Counted from the first letter of the stretch, positions 37,357-46,546 are shown. The stretch: DNA of 64,000 nt from Microbacterium sufflavum (GCF_023101165.1 NZ_CP078076.1:2604001-2668000), one strand, 5' to 3'. The notes: generated by a model from the letters alone, not told the origin. Translations and numbers: made by a program.

Positions 37357-38331
37357 ATGATCGGTCAGGGACAGGGCACCACTGTGCCCATCGACGGTCG
37401 ACCGCGTCCGCGAACCGGGCTGGCGGGGATCGACATCGGCGGCACCAAGATCGCCGCGCTCGTCGTGGGGGAGGACGGCTCCGTCGTCGCCCGCGGCAGC
37501 GTGCCGGCCCCGGCCGCCCTGGGCGGAGCGGCCATGGCCGATGCCGCGGCGGGCCTCGTCCGGGCACTCGCCGGCGAGGCCGGGGTGCCGCTCGCCGCAG
37601 CGGGCGTGGGCGCCGCGGGCGTCATCGACCACGAGACCGGCACCGTGCGGGCGGCCTCGGCCACGTTCGTCGGCTGGGCGGGATTCCCGCTCGCGGACGA
37701 GCTCGGACGACGCCTGGGCGTGCCGGTCAGCGTCGAGAACGACGTCAACGCGTTCCTGCTCGGAGAAGCGGCCGCGCTGAGCCGCACCGAGCGCGACGTG
37801 CTGGGCGTGATGCTCGGCACGGGCGTGGGCGGAGCCGTCATCATCGACGGCGCGCTCCACCACGGGCCCCACGGTGCGGCGGGCGAGATCGGACACACCC
37901 CCGGGTACAGCGAGCTCGTGTGCACCTGCGGGCAGACAGGGCACCTGGAGACGCTGGCCTCCGGAACCTCCATCGCCCTGCGCTACCGCGAGCGGACGGG
38001 CGGCGAAGCGGCAGACGCCCGGGCGGTCGCCGCCCTCGCTCGGGGTGGAGACGCGGACGCCCTCGCCGTGTTCGCCGCCGCCGGTCGCGCGGTCGCCCTC
38101 GCCAGTGCGAGCGCCGCGACCCTGCTCGACCTGCCGACCGTGATCGTGGGCGGTGGCGTCGCCTCGGCGTGGGACCTGCTGGAACCCGCGATCCAGGCGA
38201 CCCTGCGCACGGACTCGCCGGTGTCGGGCATCCCGCTGCGCATCGTCCCGGCGCAGCTGGGCTCCGATGCGGTCGCCCTCGGAGCGATCGAGACCGCCCG
38301 TCGGGCCCTCGCCCCCGCACCCCCACTCTGA
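37357..38331 (+). CDS. ROK family sugar kinase
   Basis: A 324-residue ROK kinase without a DNA-binding domain. DIGGTK binds ATP phosphate, and VENDVNAFLLGE carries the catalytic aspartate. The zinc motif reads CTCGQTGH, with His in place of the usual last Cys. Such enzymes phosphorylate glucose, GlcNAc, mannose or similar hexoses. In this operon it may act on the sugar left after fucose is removed. The start is two bases after the permease stop. Confidence 0.87.
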   Translation: MIGQGQGTTVPIDGRPRPRTGLAGIDIGGTKIAALVVGEDGSVVARGSVPAPAALGGAAMADAAAGLVRALAGEAGVPLAAAGVGAAGVIDHETGTVRAASATFVGWAGFPLADELGRRLGVPVSVENDVNAFLLGEAAALSRTERDVLGVMLGTGVGGAVIIDGALHHGPHGAAGEIGHTPGYSELVCTCGQTGHLETLASGTSIALRYRERTGGEAADARAVAALARGGDADALAVFAAAGRAVALASASAATLLDLPTVIVGGGVASAWDLLEPAIQATLRTDSPVSGIPLRIVPAQLGSDAVALGAIETARRALAPAPPL

Positions 38332-38358
38332 ATCGACTCCACGGATGAGAGGTATCGC

Positions 38359-39969
38359 ATGGTGACCGCACCCCAGGACGCCCACGAGATCTGGATGGGC
38401 CCGCTGCCGCCCGTCGACGACGGCGGCCTGCCGAAGCCCCGCGTGGGCATCGCCGGCATCTCGATCGAGTCCAGCACGTTTTCGCCGCACATCTCCGGCG
38501 ACGAGGCCTTCACGATCCGTACCGGCGCGGACCTCCGCGCCTACTACCCGTTCCTCGACGAGGGGCGCGAGCTGGCCGAGGCCGCCGAGTGGGTTCCGCT
38601 CACGCACGGCCGCTCGCTGCCCGGCGGTGCCGTGGACCCCGAGACGTACCGGCGGATGAAGGACGCGATCCTCGACGGCATTCGCGAGCACGGGCCCTTC
38701 GACGGCTTCTTCTTCGACATCCACGGCGCCATGAGCGTCGTGGGCATGGACGACGCCGAGGGCGACCTGGCCCGTGCCGTCCGGGAGGCACTGGGACCCG
38801 ACACGCTCGTCTCCACGTCGATGGACCTGCACGGCAACGTGTCGGAGGTGCTGCGCGATGCGGTCGACCTGCTGACCTGCTACCGGATGGCTCCGCACGA
38901 GGACTGGCTCAACACCAAGGAGCGCGCGGTGTGGAACCTGCTCGACCGGCTGCGCGGGCCGCACGGCGCCGACCCGCTCGCGCGACGGCCCTTCACCGCC
39001 TGGGTGCCGGTCCCCGTGCTGCTGCCCGGTGAGAAGACCAGCACGCGGCTCGAACCGGCGCGCGGCATCTACGCCGAGCTGCCCGCGATCGAGGCGCTGC
39101 CCGGCGTGGTCGACGCGTCCGTCTGGATCGGGTACGCGTGGGCCGACGAGCCGCGCTGCCAGGCCTACGTCGTGGTCACCGGCGACGACCGTGAGCTCAT
39201 CGCCCGGGAGGCCGAGCGCGTCGCCCGCCGGTTCTGGGACGCGCGCGAGGACTTCGTGTTCGTGGCCGAGACCGGCACGCTCGACGAGGCGCTGGACCGC
39301 GCGCTCGCGCCCGCAGCCGCCCGGCCGTACGTCATCTCGGACTCGGGCGACAACCCCACCGCCGGGGGAGCGGGCGACGTGACCTGGACGCTCGCGCGCC
39401 TGCTGGAGCGACCGGAGCTCACCGACGGGAGCCAGACGACCCTCGTCGCGTCGATCTTCGACAGTGAGGCCGTCGCGCGGGCGGTCGCAGCGGGTGTCGG
39501 CGCCGAGGTCGAGCTCGAGGCGGGGGCCCGCGTCGACCCGGGTCCGCACGGGCCCGTCACGATCCGCGGCACCGTCTTCTCGATCACGCACGGCGACCCC
39601 GACGCGGGCACCCAGGCCGTGATCGCGGTCGGCGGCCTGCACGCCATCGTGACCGAGCGCCGCAAGCCCTTCCACCACCTCTCGGACTTCCGGATGCTGG
39701 GCCTCGAGCCCACCGAGGCCGACATCGTCGTGGTGAAGATCGGCTACCTGGAGCCGGAGCTGTACGAGCTCGCCGCCGACTGGACGCTCGCGCTCACGCC
39801 CGGCGGCGTCGACCAGGACCTGCTGCGCCTCGGCCACCACCGTCTGCGCCCTGGCGTCTACCCCTTCGACACCACCGGCACGCCCGACCTGACCGCGACG
39901 GTCGTCCGCCGCGGCGACGCCGAGGAGACGCCCGTCGACTCCACCCCCGCAGAGGAGACCCCCGCATGA
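38359..39969 (+). CDS. M81 family metallohydrolase (MlrC/microcystinase C-like)
   Basis: A 536-residue protein with the two MlrC domains. FFDIHGAM and SMDLHGNVSE carry conserved His/Asp residues of the N-terminal domain, and SDSGDNPTAGGAGD is the C-terminal signature. MlrC itself hydrolyses linear peptides from microcystin, but most relatives have no known substrate. The last 20 residues form an acidic Glu/Thr/Pro tail. It lies between a sugar kinase and a fucosidase, with a 4-base overlap to the latter, so a role in glycoconjugate breakdown is plausible but unproven. Confidence 0.85.
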   Translation: MVTAPQDAHEIWMGPLPPVDDGGLPKPRVGIAGISIESSTFSPHISGDEAFTIRTGADLRAYYPFLDEGRELAEAAEWVPLTHGRSLPGGAVDPETYRRMKDAILDGIREHGPFDGFFFDIHGAMSVVGMDDAEGDLARAVREALGPDTLVSTSMDLHGNVSEVLRDAVDLLTCYRMAPHEDWLNTKERAVWNLLDRLRGPHGADPLARRPFTAWVPVPVLLPGEKTSTRLEPARGIYAELPAIEALPGVVDASVWIGYAWADEPRCQAYVVVTGDDRELIAREAERVARRFWDAREDFVFVAETGTLDEALDRALAPAAARPYVISDSGDNPTAGGAGDVTWTLARLLERPELTDGSQTTLVASIFDSEAVARAVAAGVGAEVELEAGARVDPGPHGPVTIRGTVFSITHGDPDAGTQAVIAVGGLHAIVTERRKPFHHLSDFRMLGLEPTEADIVVVKIGYLEPELYELAADWTLALTPGGVDQDLLRLGHHRLRPGVYPFDTTGTPDLTATVVRRGDAEETPVDSTPAEETPA

Positions 39970-41315
39970 TGAACTTCGAGAAGCGCACCGGGCCCGACCT
40001 CGGCTCCGCGGCACCGGTGTACCCCGCGAACGGTGTGCCGGAGTGGTACCGCGACGCGAAGCTCGGCTTCTTCGTGCACTGGGGCCTGTACTCGGTGCCG
40101 GCGTGGGCGGTGCAGCACGGCGAGGGCGTCAACATCCCCACGGAGGACGCCTACGCGTGGCACCAGTACGCGGAGTGGTACGGCAACACGGTGCGCATCG
40201 CGGGGAGCCCCACGTGGGAGCGGCACCAGCGCCTGTACGGCCCCGGCACCTCCTACGAGGACCTCGCCGACCGCTGGGACGCCGCCGCGTTCGACGCCGA
40301 CGCGTTCGTCGGAGAGCTGGTGGGCGCGGGCGCGAGGTACATCGTGCCCACCACCAAGCACCACGAGGGCTTCTGCCTGTGGGACACCGCGACGACCGGC
40401 TTCAACGCCGTCGCGCGTGCGCCCCGGCGCGACCTGATCGCCGAGTTCCACGACGCCACGCGTCGCGCTGGCGCGAAGTTCGGCGTGTACTACTCCGGGG
40501 CGCTCGACTGGCACGTCAGCGACTTCCCGGCGATCGAGTCCGACACCGACCTGTTCCGGTTCCGCCGCAACGACGAGCACTTCGCGCGATACTCGGCCGC
40601 CCAGCTGGAGGAGCTCGTCGAGCGCTTCGCGCCGGATGTGCTGTGGAACGACATCGAGTGGCCGGACGGCGGCAAGGGCGACCAGGAGTACGCGGTCGCC
40701 GCGCTGCTGCGCCGCTACTTCGATGCCGTGCCCGAGGGCGTCGTGAACGACCGCTGGGGTGTGCCGTACCACGGCTTCCTCACGCGCGAGTACACGGACA
40801 TCCCGGAGATCATCCCCGAGCCGTGGGAGTCCACGCGCGGACTCGGCTACTCGTTCGGCTTCAACCAGGACGAGGACGAGCGCCACTCCCTGTCCGGCGC
40901 GGCCCTGATCCGCCTGCTGGTCGACGTCGTGGCCAAGAACGGCAATCTGCTCATCAACGTCGGCCCCGCGGCAGACGGCTCGATCCCCGAGCTGCAGCGC
41001 CGGGCCATGCGCGAGCTCGGGTCGTGGCTCGACGCGAACGGCGACGCCGTCTACGGAACGCGGCCATGGATCCGGATGGGGGAGCAGGCCGGGGCCCCGC
41101 GCCGCTACACGACCTCGGCCGGTGCCGTGCACGTCCACGCGCTCGACCCCGCGGCCGGCCGCATCGAGCTCCCCGCGGAGCTCGACCACGCCACGCTGCG
41201 CTGGAGCGACGGCTCGGAGGCGGAGGTGTCGCGAGACGGCTCCGGCGCTGTCGCCACCATCCCGCCGGGGCTGCAGCCCGCTCCGGTCGCGGTGCTGTCC
41301 GCCCAGGGCGTCTGA
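39966..41315 (+). CDS. Alpha-L-fucosidase (GH29), copy 2
   Basis: A 449-residue GH29 enzyme. KLGFFVHWGLYS and TTKHHEGFCLWDT are barrel signatures, and VLWNDIEWPD places the nucleophile at Asp229. No signal peptide is seen, so it is probably cytoplasmic. It differs considerably from copy 1, including an N-terminal insert rich in Trp and Tyr (residues 40-80), so the two probably cleave different fucosides. The ATG overlaps the MlrC stop by four bases. A strong bidirectional terminator follows. Confidence 0.9.
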   Translation: MMNFEKRTGPDLGSAAPVYPANGVPEWYRDAKLGFFVHWGLYSVPAWAVQHGEGVNIPTEDAYAWHQYAEWYGNTVRIAGSPTWERHQRLYGPGTSYEDLADRWDAAAFDADAFVGELVGAGARYIVPTTKHHEGFCLWDTATTGFNAVARAPRRDLIAEFHDATRRAGAKFGVYYSGALDWHVSDFPAIESDTDLFRFRRNDEHFARYSAAQLEELVERFAPDVLWNDIEWPDGGKGDQEYAVAALLRRYFDAVPEGVVNDRWGVPYHGFLTREYTDIPEIIPEPWESTRGLGYSFGFNQDEDERHSLSGAALIRLLVDVVAKNGNLLINVGPAADGSIPELQRRAMRELGSWLDANGDAVYGTRPWIRMGEQAGAPRRYTTSAGAVHVHALDPAAGRIELPAELDHATLRWSDGSEAEVSRDGSGAVATIPPGLQPAPVAVLSAQGV

Positions 41316-41340
41316 GCAGCCACCCCGCACGATGCGAACG

Positions 41341-41375
41341 ACGAGGGCTCCGGTGTCGCGCACCGGAGCCCTCGT
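41341..41375. terminator. Bidirectional terminator
   Basis: A perfect 15-bp stem (41341-41355 with 41361-41375) and a 5-base loop. It separates the fucosidase operon on the + strand from the oxidoreductase gene on the - strand. Confidence 0.85.
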
Positions 41376-41398
41376 CCGCTTCCATCGCCCCGCGCGGC

Positions 41399-44233
41399 TC
41401 AGGGTCGCGTGAGCTCCTCCAGCACCTCGATCACGTGCCGGTAGGGGCGCCCGGTGGCGCGGGTCATGCCGATCTCACACGTGCGGTTGGCGGACACGAA
41501 CGCGTCGAAGCCCCCGCGCTCCCCGTCAGCGGCCGCGACCTCGGCCGACTCCTGCGCAGTCGCACTCGCGGTGAGTTCGGGGTGCAGCATGCCGCGGTCG
41601 CCCGCGAACGCGCAGCAGCCCCAGCCCTCGGGCACGAACACGTCGTCGGCCACGGCGGCAGCGATCTCCGTCAGGGCCCCGGTCGCCCCGAGCGCCGTGG
41701 TCGAGCAGGTGGGGTGCACCGCGATGGAGGGGAGCTTCGCCGGCACGCTCAACCGCGGCAGCACCTCGCGGGCGACGAAGGTCGTGGCGTCCTCGATGCG
41801 CAGTCCCGCGTAGCGCGGATCCTTCGCGACGGACTGGGCGAGCATCACATCCAGCCCCTCGGTGCACGACGCGGCGTCGCACACCACGGGGAGCTCGCCG
41901 TGACGGCTGGCCTCCCACAGCGACGCCAGCACCCGGTCGGACATCAGCCGATAGCCGTCGAGGTGTCCCTTCGACTTCCACGGGGTGCCGCAGCACAGCC
42001 CGCCGTTCTCCTCCGGGATCACCACCGCGATCCCCGCCCGGTCGAGCAGGTGGCGCAGGGCATCACGGGATCCGTGGCCGCCGTCCTCCGCGCCGAACAT
42101 CGTGCCGATGCACGCGCCGAAGAACACGGCCTGCGCGTCGGGCGGTGACACCGGTCGATCGGGCTTCGAGCCGCCGCGGGGGAGTCCGCCGTCGTACAGC
42201 GGCACGGTGTCGGCGCCGAGCACGGCGCGTCCGAGCTGCGTCACGCCGCGGACGAGCGGGGCGGGGAGGGCGTCCGCGACCGTGAGGGCCACGCCGCCCG
42301 CGCGGGTGACGGTGCTCCAGTGCTTCGCGGCGGTGCCCCAGACGGCGCCCTCGACCGCGTTCGACTGCTCGGCCCGCAGCCGCCGCACGAGGTCGCCCGT
42401 GTTGATGTCGACCGGACACGCGACCCCGCACATGCCGTCCACGGCGCAGGTCTGCACCCCGTCGTAGTCGTAGTCGGCGCGGAGGTCGCGCAGCAGCTCG
42501 GTGTCGCCCTGCTCCTCGGCCCACGCCATGTCGCGGCGCAGCACGATGCGCTGCCGCGGGGTGAGGGTGATGCTCTTGCTGGGGCACGTGGGCTCGCAGT
42601 ACCCGCACTCCACGCAGCGGTCCACCTCGCTCTCGACCGTGGGAACGCGCTTGAGGTCGTGCAGGTAGGAGTCGGGGTCGTCGGAGAGCACCACGCCGGG
42701 GTTGAGGATGCCGTCCGGATCGATCAGTCGCTTGAGCTCCCACATCAGGTCGGTGAGCTCGTCGCCATACTGCCGCCGGACGAACGGCGCCATGATGCGA
42801 CCCGTGCCGTGCTCGGCCTTGAGCGAGCCCTGCTGGGAGAGGACGAGCTCGACGAGGTCGTCGGTGAAGCGGCGGTAGCGGGCCACGCTGTCGGGGTCGT
42901 CGAAGCGCTCGTTGAGCAGGAAGTGCACGTTGCCGTCCTTCGCGTGCCCGAAGATGACCGAGCCCTCGTAGCCGTGCTCCGCGAACAGCTCGATCAGGCG
43001 CTCGCACGTGGCCAGCAGCCGGGGCACGGGCACCACGATGTCCTCCAGCAGCGCGGTCGTGCCGGACGGGCGGGCACCCGCGACGGCGGTGTAGAGGCCC
43101 TTGCGCACGTGCCACAGCGCGGCCCGCTCGGCCGCATCGGTCGTGAGTCGCGGCGGGACGGCGAGGGGGAGGGCGTCGAAGTGCGACTGGGCGGCAGCGC
43201 TCGCGAGTGCCAGGGCGTCGGTGTCGGCCGCGTGCACCTCCACCAGCAGGGCGGCGTGCCCCCGCACGTCGATCTCCGCGATCGCCGCCGGGACATCGCT
43301 CAGCCCCTGGGCCACGCGCAGCGACGCCGCATCCAGGAGCTCGATCGTGGCGAGACCGAGACGGGTGAGGTCGGGCAGTGCGGACATGGCGGCGGACAGC
43401 GTCTCGAACACGAGCAGCCCGGTCGCGATCGCGGGGCGCACCTCGATCGTGCGGAAGCGCGCCTCGGCGACGAAGGCGAGCGTGCCCTCCGAGCCGATCA
43501 CGAGGTGCTCCAGGATGCGGACGGGGTCGTCGAAGTCGAGCAGGGCGTTGAGGCCGTAGCCCATGGTGTTCTTCATGGAGAACTGCTGTCGGAGGAAGGC
43601 CACGTGCTGGGGGGAGGCGAGCAACCGCGCGCGCAGGGCGAGCAGGCCGTCGGCGATCGCCGGCTCGGCGGCGCGGAGCACCTCGTTCGCGTCGGGACGG
43701 CCCGTGTCGAGGATGGTTCCGCTGGGCAGCACGAGCGTCATCGACGTGATCGTCTGGTACGAGTTCTCGGTGATGCCGCAGGCCATGCCGCTGGAGTTGT
43801 TCGCCACGACGCCGCCGATCGTGCACGCGATCTCGCTCGCCGGGTCGGGCCCGAGCTTGCGGCGGTACCGGGCGAGCCGTGTGTTGACCTGCCGCACGGT
43901 GGCGCCGGGGCCGACGCGGACGGCGGCGCCGTCGTCCTCCACCCGGATGTCGCGGAAGTGGCTGCGGGTGTCGACGAGGATGTCGCCGCTCACCCCCTGT
44001 CCGGAGAGACTCGTGCCACCGGAGCGGAAGGTGAGGGTGCGTCCGGCGGCGCGCACGGCGCCGAACGCGCGGGCCACGCCGGCCGCATCGGCGGGGGAGA
44101 GCACGGCATCGGGGACGAGCAGATAGTGGGAGGCGTCGTGGGCGCGGGCGAACCGGTCGATCGACCGGGCATGCACCTCGGTGTCCGGCCCGAGCAGCTC
44201 GTGGTCCAGCGGTTCGGCGATGGTGGTCGGCAC
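41399..44233 (-). CDS. FAD and (Fe-S)-binding oxidoreductase, D-lactate dehydrogenase/GlcD-GlcF-like
   Basis: A 944-residue fusion. Residues 1-500 form a vanillyl-alcohol-oxidase-type FAD domain (FRSGGTSLSGQG, GGVVANNSSGMACG), followed by two ferredoxin-type clusters (CVECGYCEPTCP and CAVDGMCGVACP) and a C-terminal CCG region (GLCCGTPWK, GWGCCAFAG) as in GlcF. It probably oxidises a D-2-hydroxyacid such as D-lactate or glycolate and passes electrons to the quinone pool. The GTG at 44233 follows an AGGAG site; the TTG at 44269 overlaps the operator and is unlikely. Confidence 0.88.
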   Translation of the reverse strand: MPTTIAEPLDHELLGPDTEVHARSIDRFARAHDASHYLLVPDAVLSPADAAGVARAFGAVRAAGRTLTFRSGGTSLSGQGVSGDILVDTRSHFRDIRVEDDGAAVRVGPGATVRQVNTRLARYRRKLGPDPASEIACTIGGVVANNSSGMACGITENSYQTITSMTLVLPSGTILDTGRPDANEVLRAAEPAIADGLLALRARLLASPQHVAFLRQQFSMKNTMGYGLNALLDFDDPVRILEHLVIGSEGTLAFVAEARFRTIEVRPAIATGLLVFETLSAAMSALPDLTRLGLATIELLDAASLRVAQGLSDVPAAIAEIDVRGHAALLVEVHAADTDALALASAAAQSHFDALPLAVPPRLTTDAAERAALWHVRKGLYTAVAGARPSGTTALLEDIVVPVPRLLATCERLIELFAEHGYEGSVIFGHAKDGNVHFLLNERFDDPDSVARYRRFTDDLVELVLSQQGSLKAEHGTGRIMAPFVRRQYGDELTDLMWELKRLIDPDGILNPGVVLSDDPDSYLHDLKRVPTVESEVDRCVECGYCEPTCPSKSITLTPRQRIVLRRDMAWAEEQGDTELLRDLRADYDYDGVQTCAVDGMCGVACPVDINTGDLVRRLRAEQSNAVEGAVWGTAAKHWSTVTRAGGVALTVADALPAPLVRGVTQLGRAVLGADTVPLYDGGLPRGGSKPDRPVSPPDAQAVFFGACIGTMFGAEDGGHGSRDALRHLLDRAGIAVVIPEENGGLCCGTPWKSKGHLDGYRLMSDRVLASLWEASRHGELPVVCDAASCTEGLDVMLAQSVAKDPRYAGLRIEDATTFVAREVLPRLSVPAKLPSIAVHPTCSTTALGATGALTEIAAAVADDVFVPEGWGCCAFAGDRGMLHPELTASATAQESAEVAAADGERGGFDAFVSANRTCEIGMTRATGRPYRHVIEVLEELTRP

Positions 44234-44258
44234 GGTGCTCCTCTGCTCCGGGTCAAGA

Positions 44259-44269
44259 TTGTCTGACAA
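44259..44269. promoter_or_regulatory. GntR (FadR/LldR-type) operator
   Basis: TTGTC-T-GACAA is a perfect 5-1-5 repeat and fits TNGTNNNACNA, the consensus of FadR-subfamily GntR regulators such as LldR. It lies between the divergent gntR and oxidoreductase genes, just after TACACT, the probable -10 box of the oxidoreductase. Confidence 0.65.
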
Positions 44270-44307
44270 GTGTACCGACGACCGGATGCTTCGCTAGGCT
44301 GACGGCC

Positions 44308-44970
44308 ATGACCACCCTCACGGACCGCGGCCTCGGCGTCGTCGGCGTGGTCGATGCGGTGACCGCCCAGCTGCGCGCGCGCATCCTCGGCGGTGAGATC
44401 CGATCGGGCGAGCCGCTCACCGAGGCCGCGGTGTCGCAGTCCTTCGGTGTGGCCAGGCCCAGCGCGAAGGCGGCGATCGAACAGCTGGTCGCGAGCGGCC
44501 TGCTCGTGCGCACGGCACATCGCACCGCACGCGTGGTGGGTATCGACCCGGCGACGGTGCGCGACGTCTACCGCACGCGCACCCGCCTGGAGAGCGCCGC
44601 GCTTCGGGAGCTGGCACGGGCGCGCAGAGTGCCCGCCGCCGCGGTCGAGGCGAACGCGGAGCTGCTCGCGATGGGACCGGGGCCCGACCCGGCGACCGTG
44701 GACCCCGATCTGCGCTTCCATACGGCGCTGATCGATGCGCTGCACAGCGAGCGGACCGGACGGATGTACCGGAGCGTGCTCGACGAGGTCCGGTTGTGCA
44801 TGGCGCAGGTGCAGGGGCGGCGCCTGCTGAACGCGGAGGAGATCGCCGCACAGCATCGGGAGATGCTCGATGCCGTCGCGGCGGGTGCGGAGGACGAAGC
44901 AGCCGAGCTGCTGCGGGCGCACCTCGCGTCCGCGGAGGAGCGACTGGTCGAGGCGCTCGGGCGCGACTGA
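44308..44970 (+). CDS. GntR family regulator (FadR subfamily, FCD domain)
   Basis: A 220-residue regulator with an N-terminal winged helix (EAAVSQSFGVARPSAKAAIEQL) and an all-helical FCD effector domain whose metal-binding His/Asp residues appear in DLRFHTALIDALH and EIAAQHREML. It is divergent from the hydroxyacid oxidoreductase gene and a FadR-type operator lies between them, so D-lactate or a related acid is the probable effector. TAGGCT seven bases before the ATG gives a leaderless start. Confidence 0.9.
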   Translation: MTTLTDRGLGVVGVVDAVTAQLRARILGGEIRSGEPLTEAAVSQSFGVARPSAKAAIEQLVASGLLVRTAHRTARVVGIDPATVRDVYRTRTRLESAALRELARARRVPAAAVEANAELLAMGPGPDPATVDPDLRFHTALIDALHSERTGRMYRSVLDEVRLCMAQVQGRRLLNAEEIAAQHREMLDAVAAGAEDEAAELLRAHLASAEERLVEALGRD

Positions 44971-44973
44971 GCG

Positions 44974-45915
44974 TCAGCCCACGTTCGCCGGGGCGTCCTC
45001 GATCTGGATGGGCGCATCCGCCGGGTCCGCCCACACCGGCGCGGGCAGCGGCGTGTCCACTGCGCCGTCCTGGATCGCGCGCAGCGCCTCCGTGATCTCG
45101 TCCGCGTTCTCCGGCACCGCGAGGCCGCACGTGCGCAGCTCCGAGGCGAACTGCAGCGTGAGGCGGATCTTGCCCGCCTCGATCGCCTGCGCCGTCGTGC
45201 CGGTGCGGATCTCACTGCCCGTCTGGATCGCGGGCACCTCCTCGCACACGTGATAGACCTTGCCGCCGTCGACCCAGACCACCTCGTCCTTGCCGAGCAG
45301 CTGGATCACGGTCGACTGGTCGGCCGTGTACTGCTCGACCGACGGCGGGGCGAAGTCCACGCCGACGAACACGGCCAGTGCGGCCAGGACGACGCCGACG
45401 ATGCCGGCCGTCGTCTTCTGCCCCTTGTCCATGTCCTTGTTCAGGAAGATCAGGATCACGAGCGGGAGGAAGGCGACGATCGCGATGATCGCGCCGAGCT
45501 GGTTCTGCACGAAGAAGCGGGTCTTGTCCGCCTTCCGCGCGGGATCGAGCCGGTTCGCCTTCTTCCAGAGCACGGAGCCCGTGATCGACAGGGCCGCGAT
45601 CACGACGAGCAGCACGAGCAGGGCGATGAACGCCCACTGCGGGAACTGTGCCGTGACGCCCTGCTCCTCGAGCAGACCCGTGTCGGGGTCGCGCACGAGC
45701 GTGCCGTCCTCGCCGACGTAGACGCGCTGGCGGAGCAGCCAGAAGATCCCGACGCCCTCGCCGATGATCGCGAGGGCCCACAGCGCGCCCGCGATCCAGC
45801 GGAAGCGCATCGCCGTCGTCTTCGCCGCGGCGCTCGGCGTCCACCCCGCCGGTGGCTCCGTGCTCGCGGCGGTGTTCCTGTCCGTGCCGGCGGTCCTGTC
45901 GTCGCTCTCGGCCAC
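44974..45915 (-). CDS. Membrane protein, unknown function
   Basis: A 313-residue protein with a polar N-terminus, four predicted membrane helices between about residues 35 and 190, and a C-terminal soluble domain of about 120 residues with two cysteines (HVCEEV, RTCGLA). The GTG at 45915 is preferred because AAGGGA lies at the right distance. It converges on gntR with a 3-base gap. I recognise no family. Confidence 0.65.
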   Translation of the reverse strand: MAESDDRTAGTDRNTAASTEPPAGWTPSAAAKTTAMRFRWIAGALWALAIIGEGVGIFWLLRQRVYVGEDGTLVRDPDTGLLEEQGVTAQFPQWAFIALLVLLVVIAALSITGSVLWKKANRLDPARKADKTRFFVQNQLGAIIAIVAFLPLVILIFLNKDMDKGQKTTAGIVGVVLAALAVFVGVDFAPPSVEQYTADQSTVIQLLGKDEVVWVDGGKVYHVCEEVPAIQTGSEIRTGTTAQAIEAGKIRLTLQFASELRTCGLAVPENADEITEALRAIQDGAVDTPLPAPVWADPADAPIQIEDAPANVG

Positions 45916-45997
45916 GTTGATCCCTTCCCCCGAAGGCCCGACCGCACCGGCCAGGGCACGCAAGATCCTAGTGGACGGGGTGTCCTACGCTGGAGGC

Positions 45998-46546
45998 ATG
46001 ACCTCCGACTCCGACGACGCCCTGAGCTGGGAGGGCGACGACGACACGGCGTCGCATCGCACCGGTCGCCCGCGGCGACGTGAGAACGCGGCCCCGCCCG
46101 TCGAGCCGCCTCTTCACCACGCCACGACCACGGAGAGCGCCGCGGTCGCGCCCACGACGCGACCCCCCGCGTCTCCACCGCCCACCGAGGCGGCACCGCC
46201 GTCGGCGCCCGCGGCGTCCGTCGCCGCCGACGACGACGAGGCGCCGGCGGGACTCAGCAATGCGATGCTCCTGCTCGTCGGGGTGGTCGGCGGGGTGTAT
46301 CTCCTCTATTCGGTCGGTTGGGTCGTCGGTGGGCTGCGGCTGCAACCGCTCGCCTCGTTCCTGGTCGCCGACGCGATGTTCCTGCCCTGGTTCGTGCTCG
46401 CGATCGCGGCGCCCGCGCTGTGGTTCCTCGCGACGTGGGTCCTCACGCGGGGGAGGGCCGCGTGGGTGCGGGTCGCCCTGCTGCTCGCCGGGGTCGTGCT
46501 CCTGGTGCCCTGGCCGTTCGTGACGGTGGGGGTGGTCGGATCATGA
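45998..46546 (+). CDS. Membrane protein with disordered N-terminus
   Basis: A 182-residue protein. Residues 1-85 are rich in Pro, Ala, Thr and acidic residues and probably disordered; three membrane helices follow (MLLLVGVVGGVYLLYSVGWV and two more). TACGCT six bases before the ATG and a GGAGG directly upstream support the start. The stop overlaps the next gene (ATGA), so the pair is probably translated together. Function unknown. Confidence 0.65.
   Translation: MTSDSDDALSWEGDDDTASHRTGRPRRRENAAPPVEPPLHHATTTESAAVAPTTRPPASPPPTEAAPPSAPAASVAADDDEAPAGLSNAMLLLVGVVGGVYLLYSVGWVVGGLRLQPLASFLVADAMFLPWFVLAIAAPALWFLATWVLTRGRAAWVRVALLLAGVVLLVPWPFVTVGVVGS

Noticed and set aside
41399-44269. TTG start at 44269 for the flavin/Fe-S oxidoreductase
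   Set aside because: The codon is part of the FadR-type operator and has no ribosome site; the GTG at 44233 follows AGGAG.
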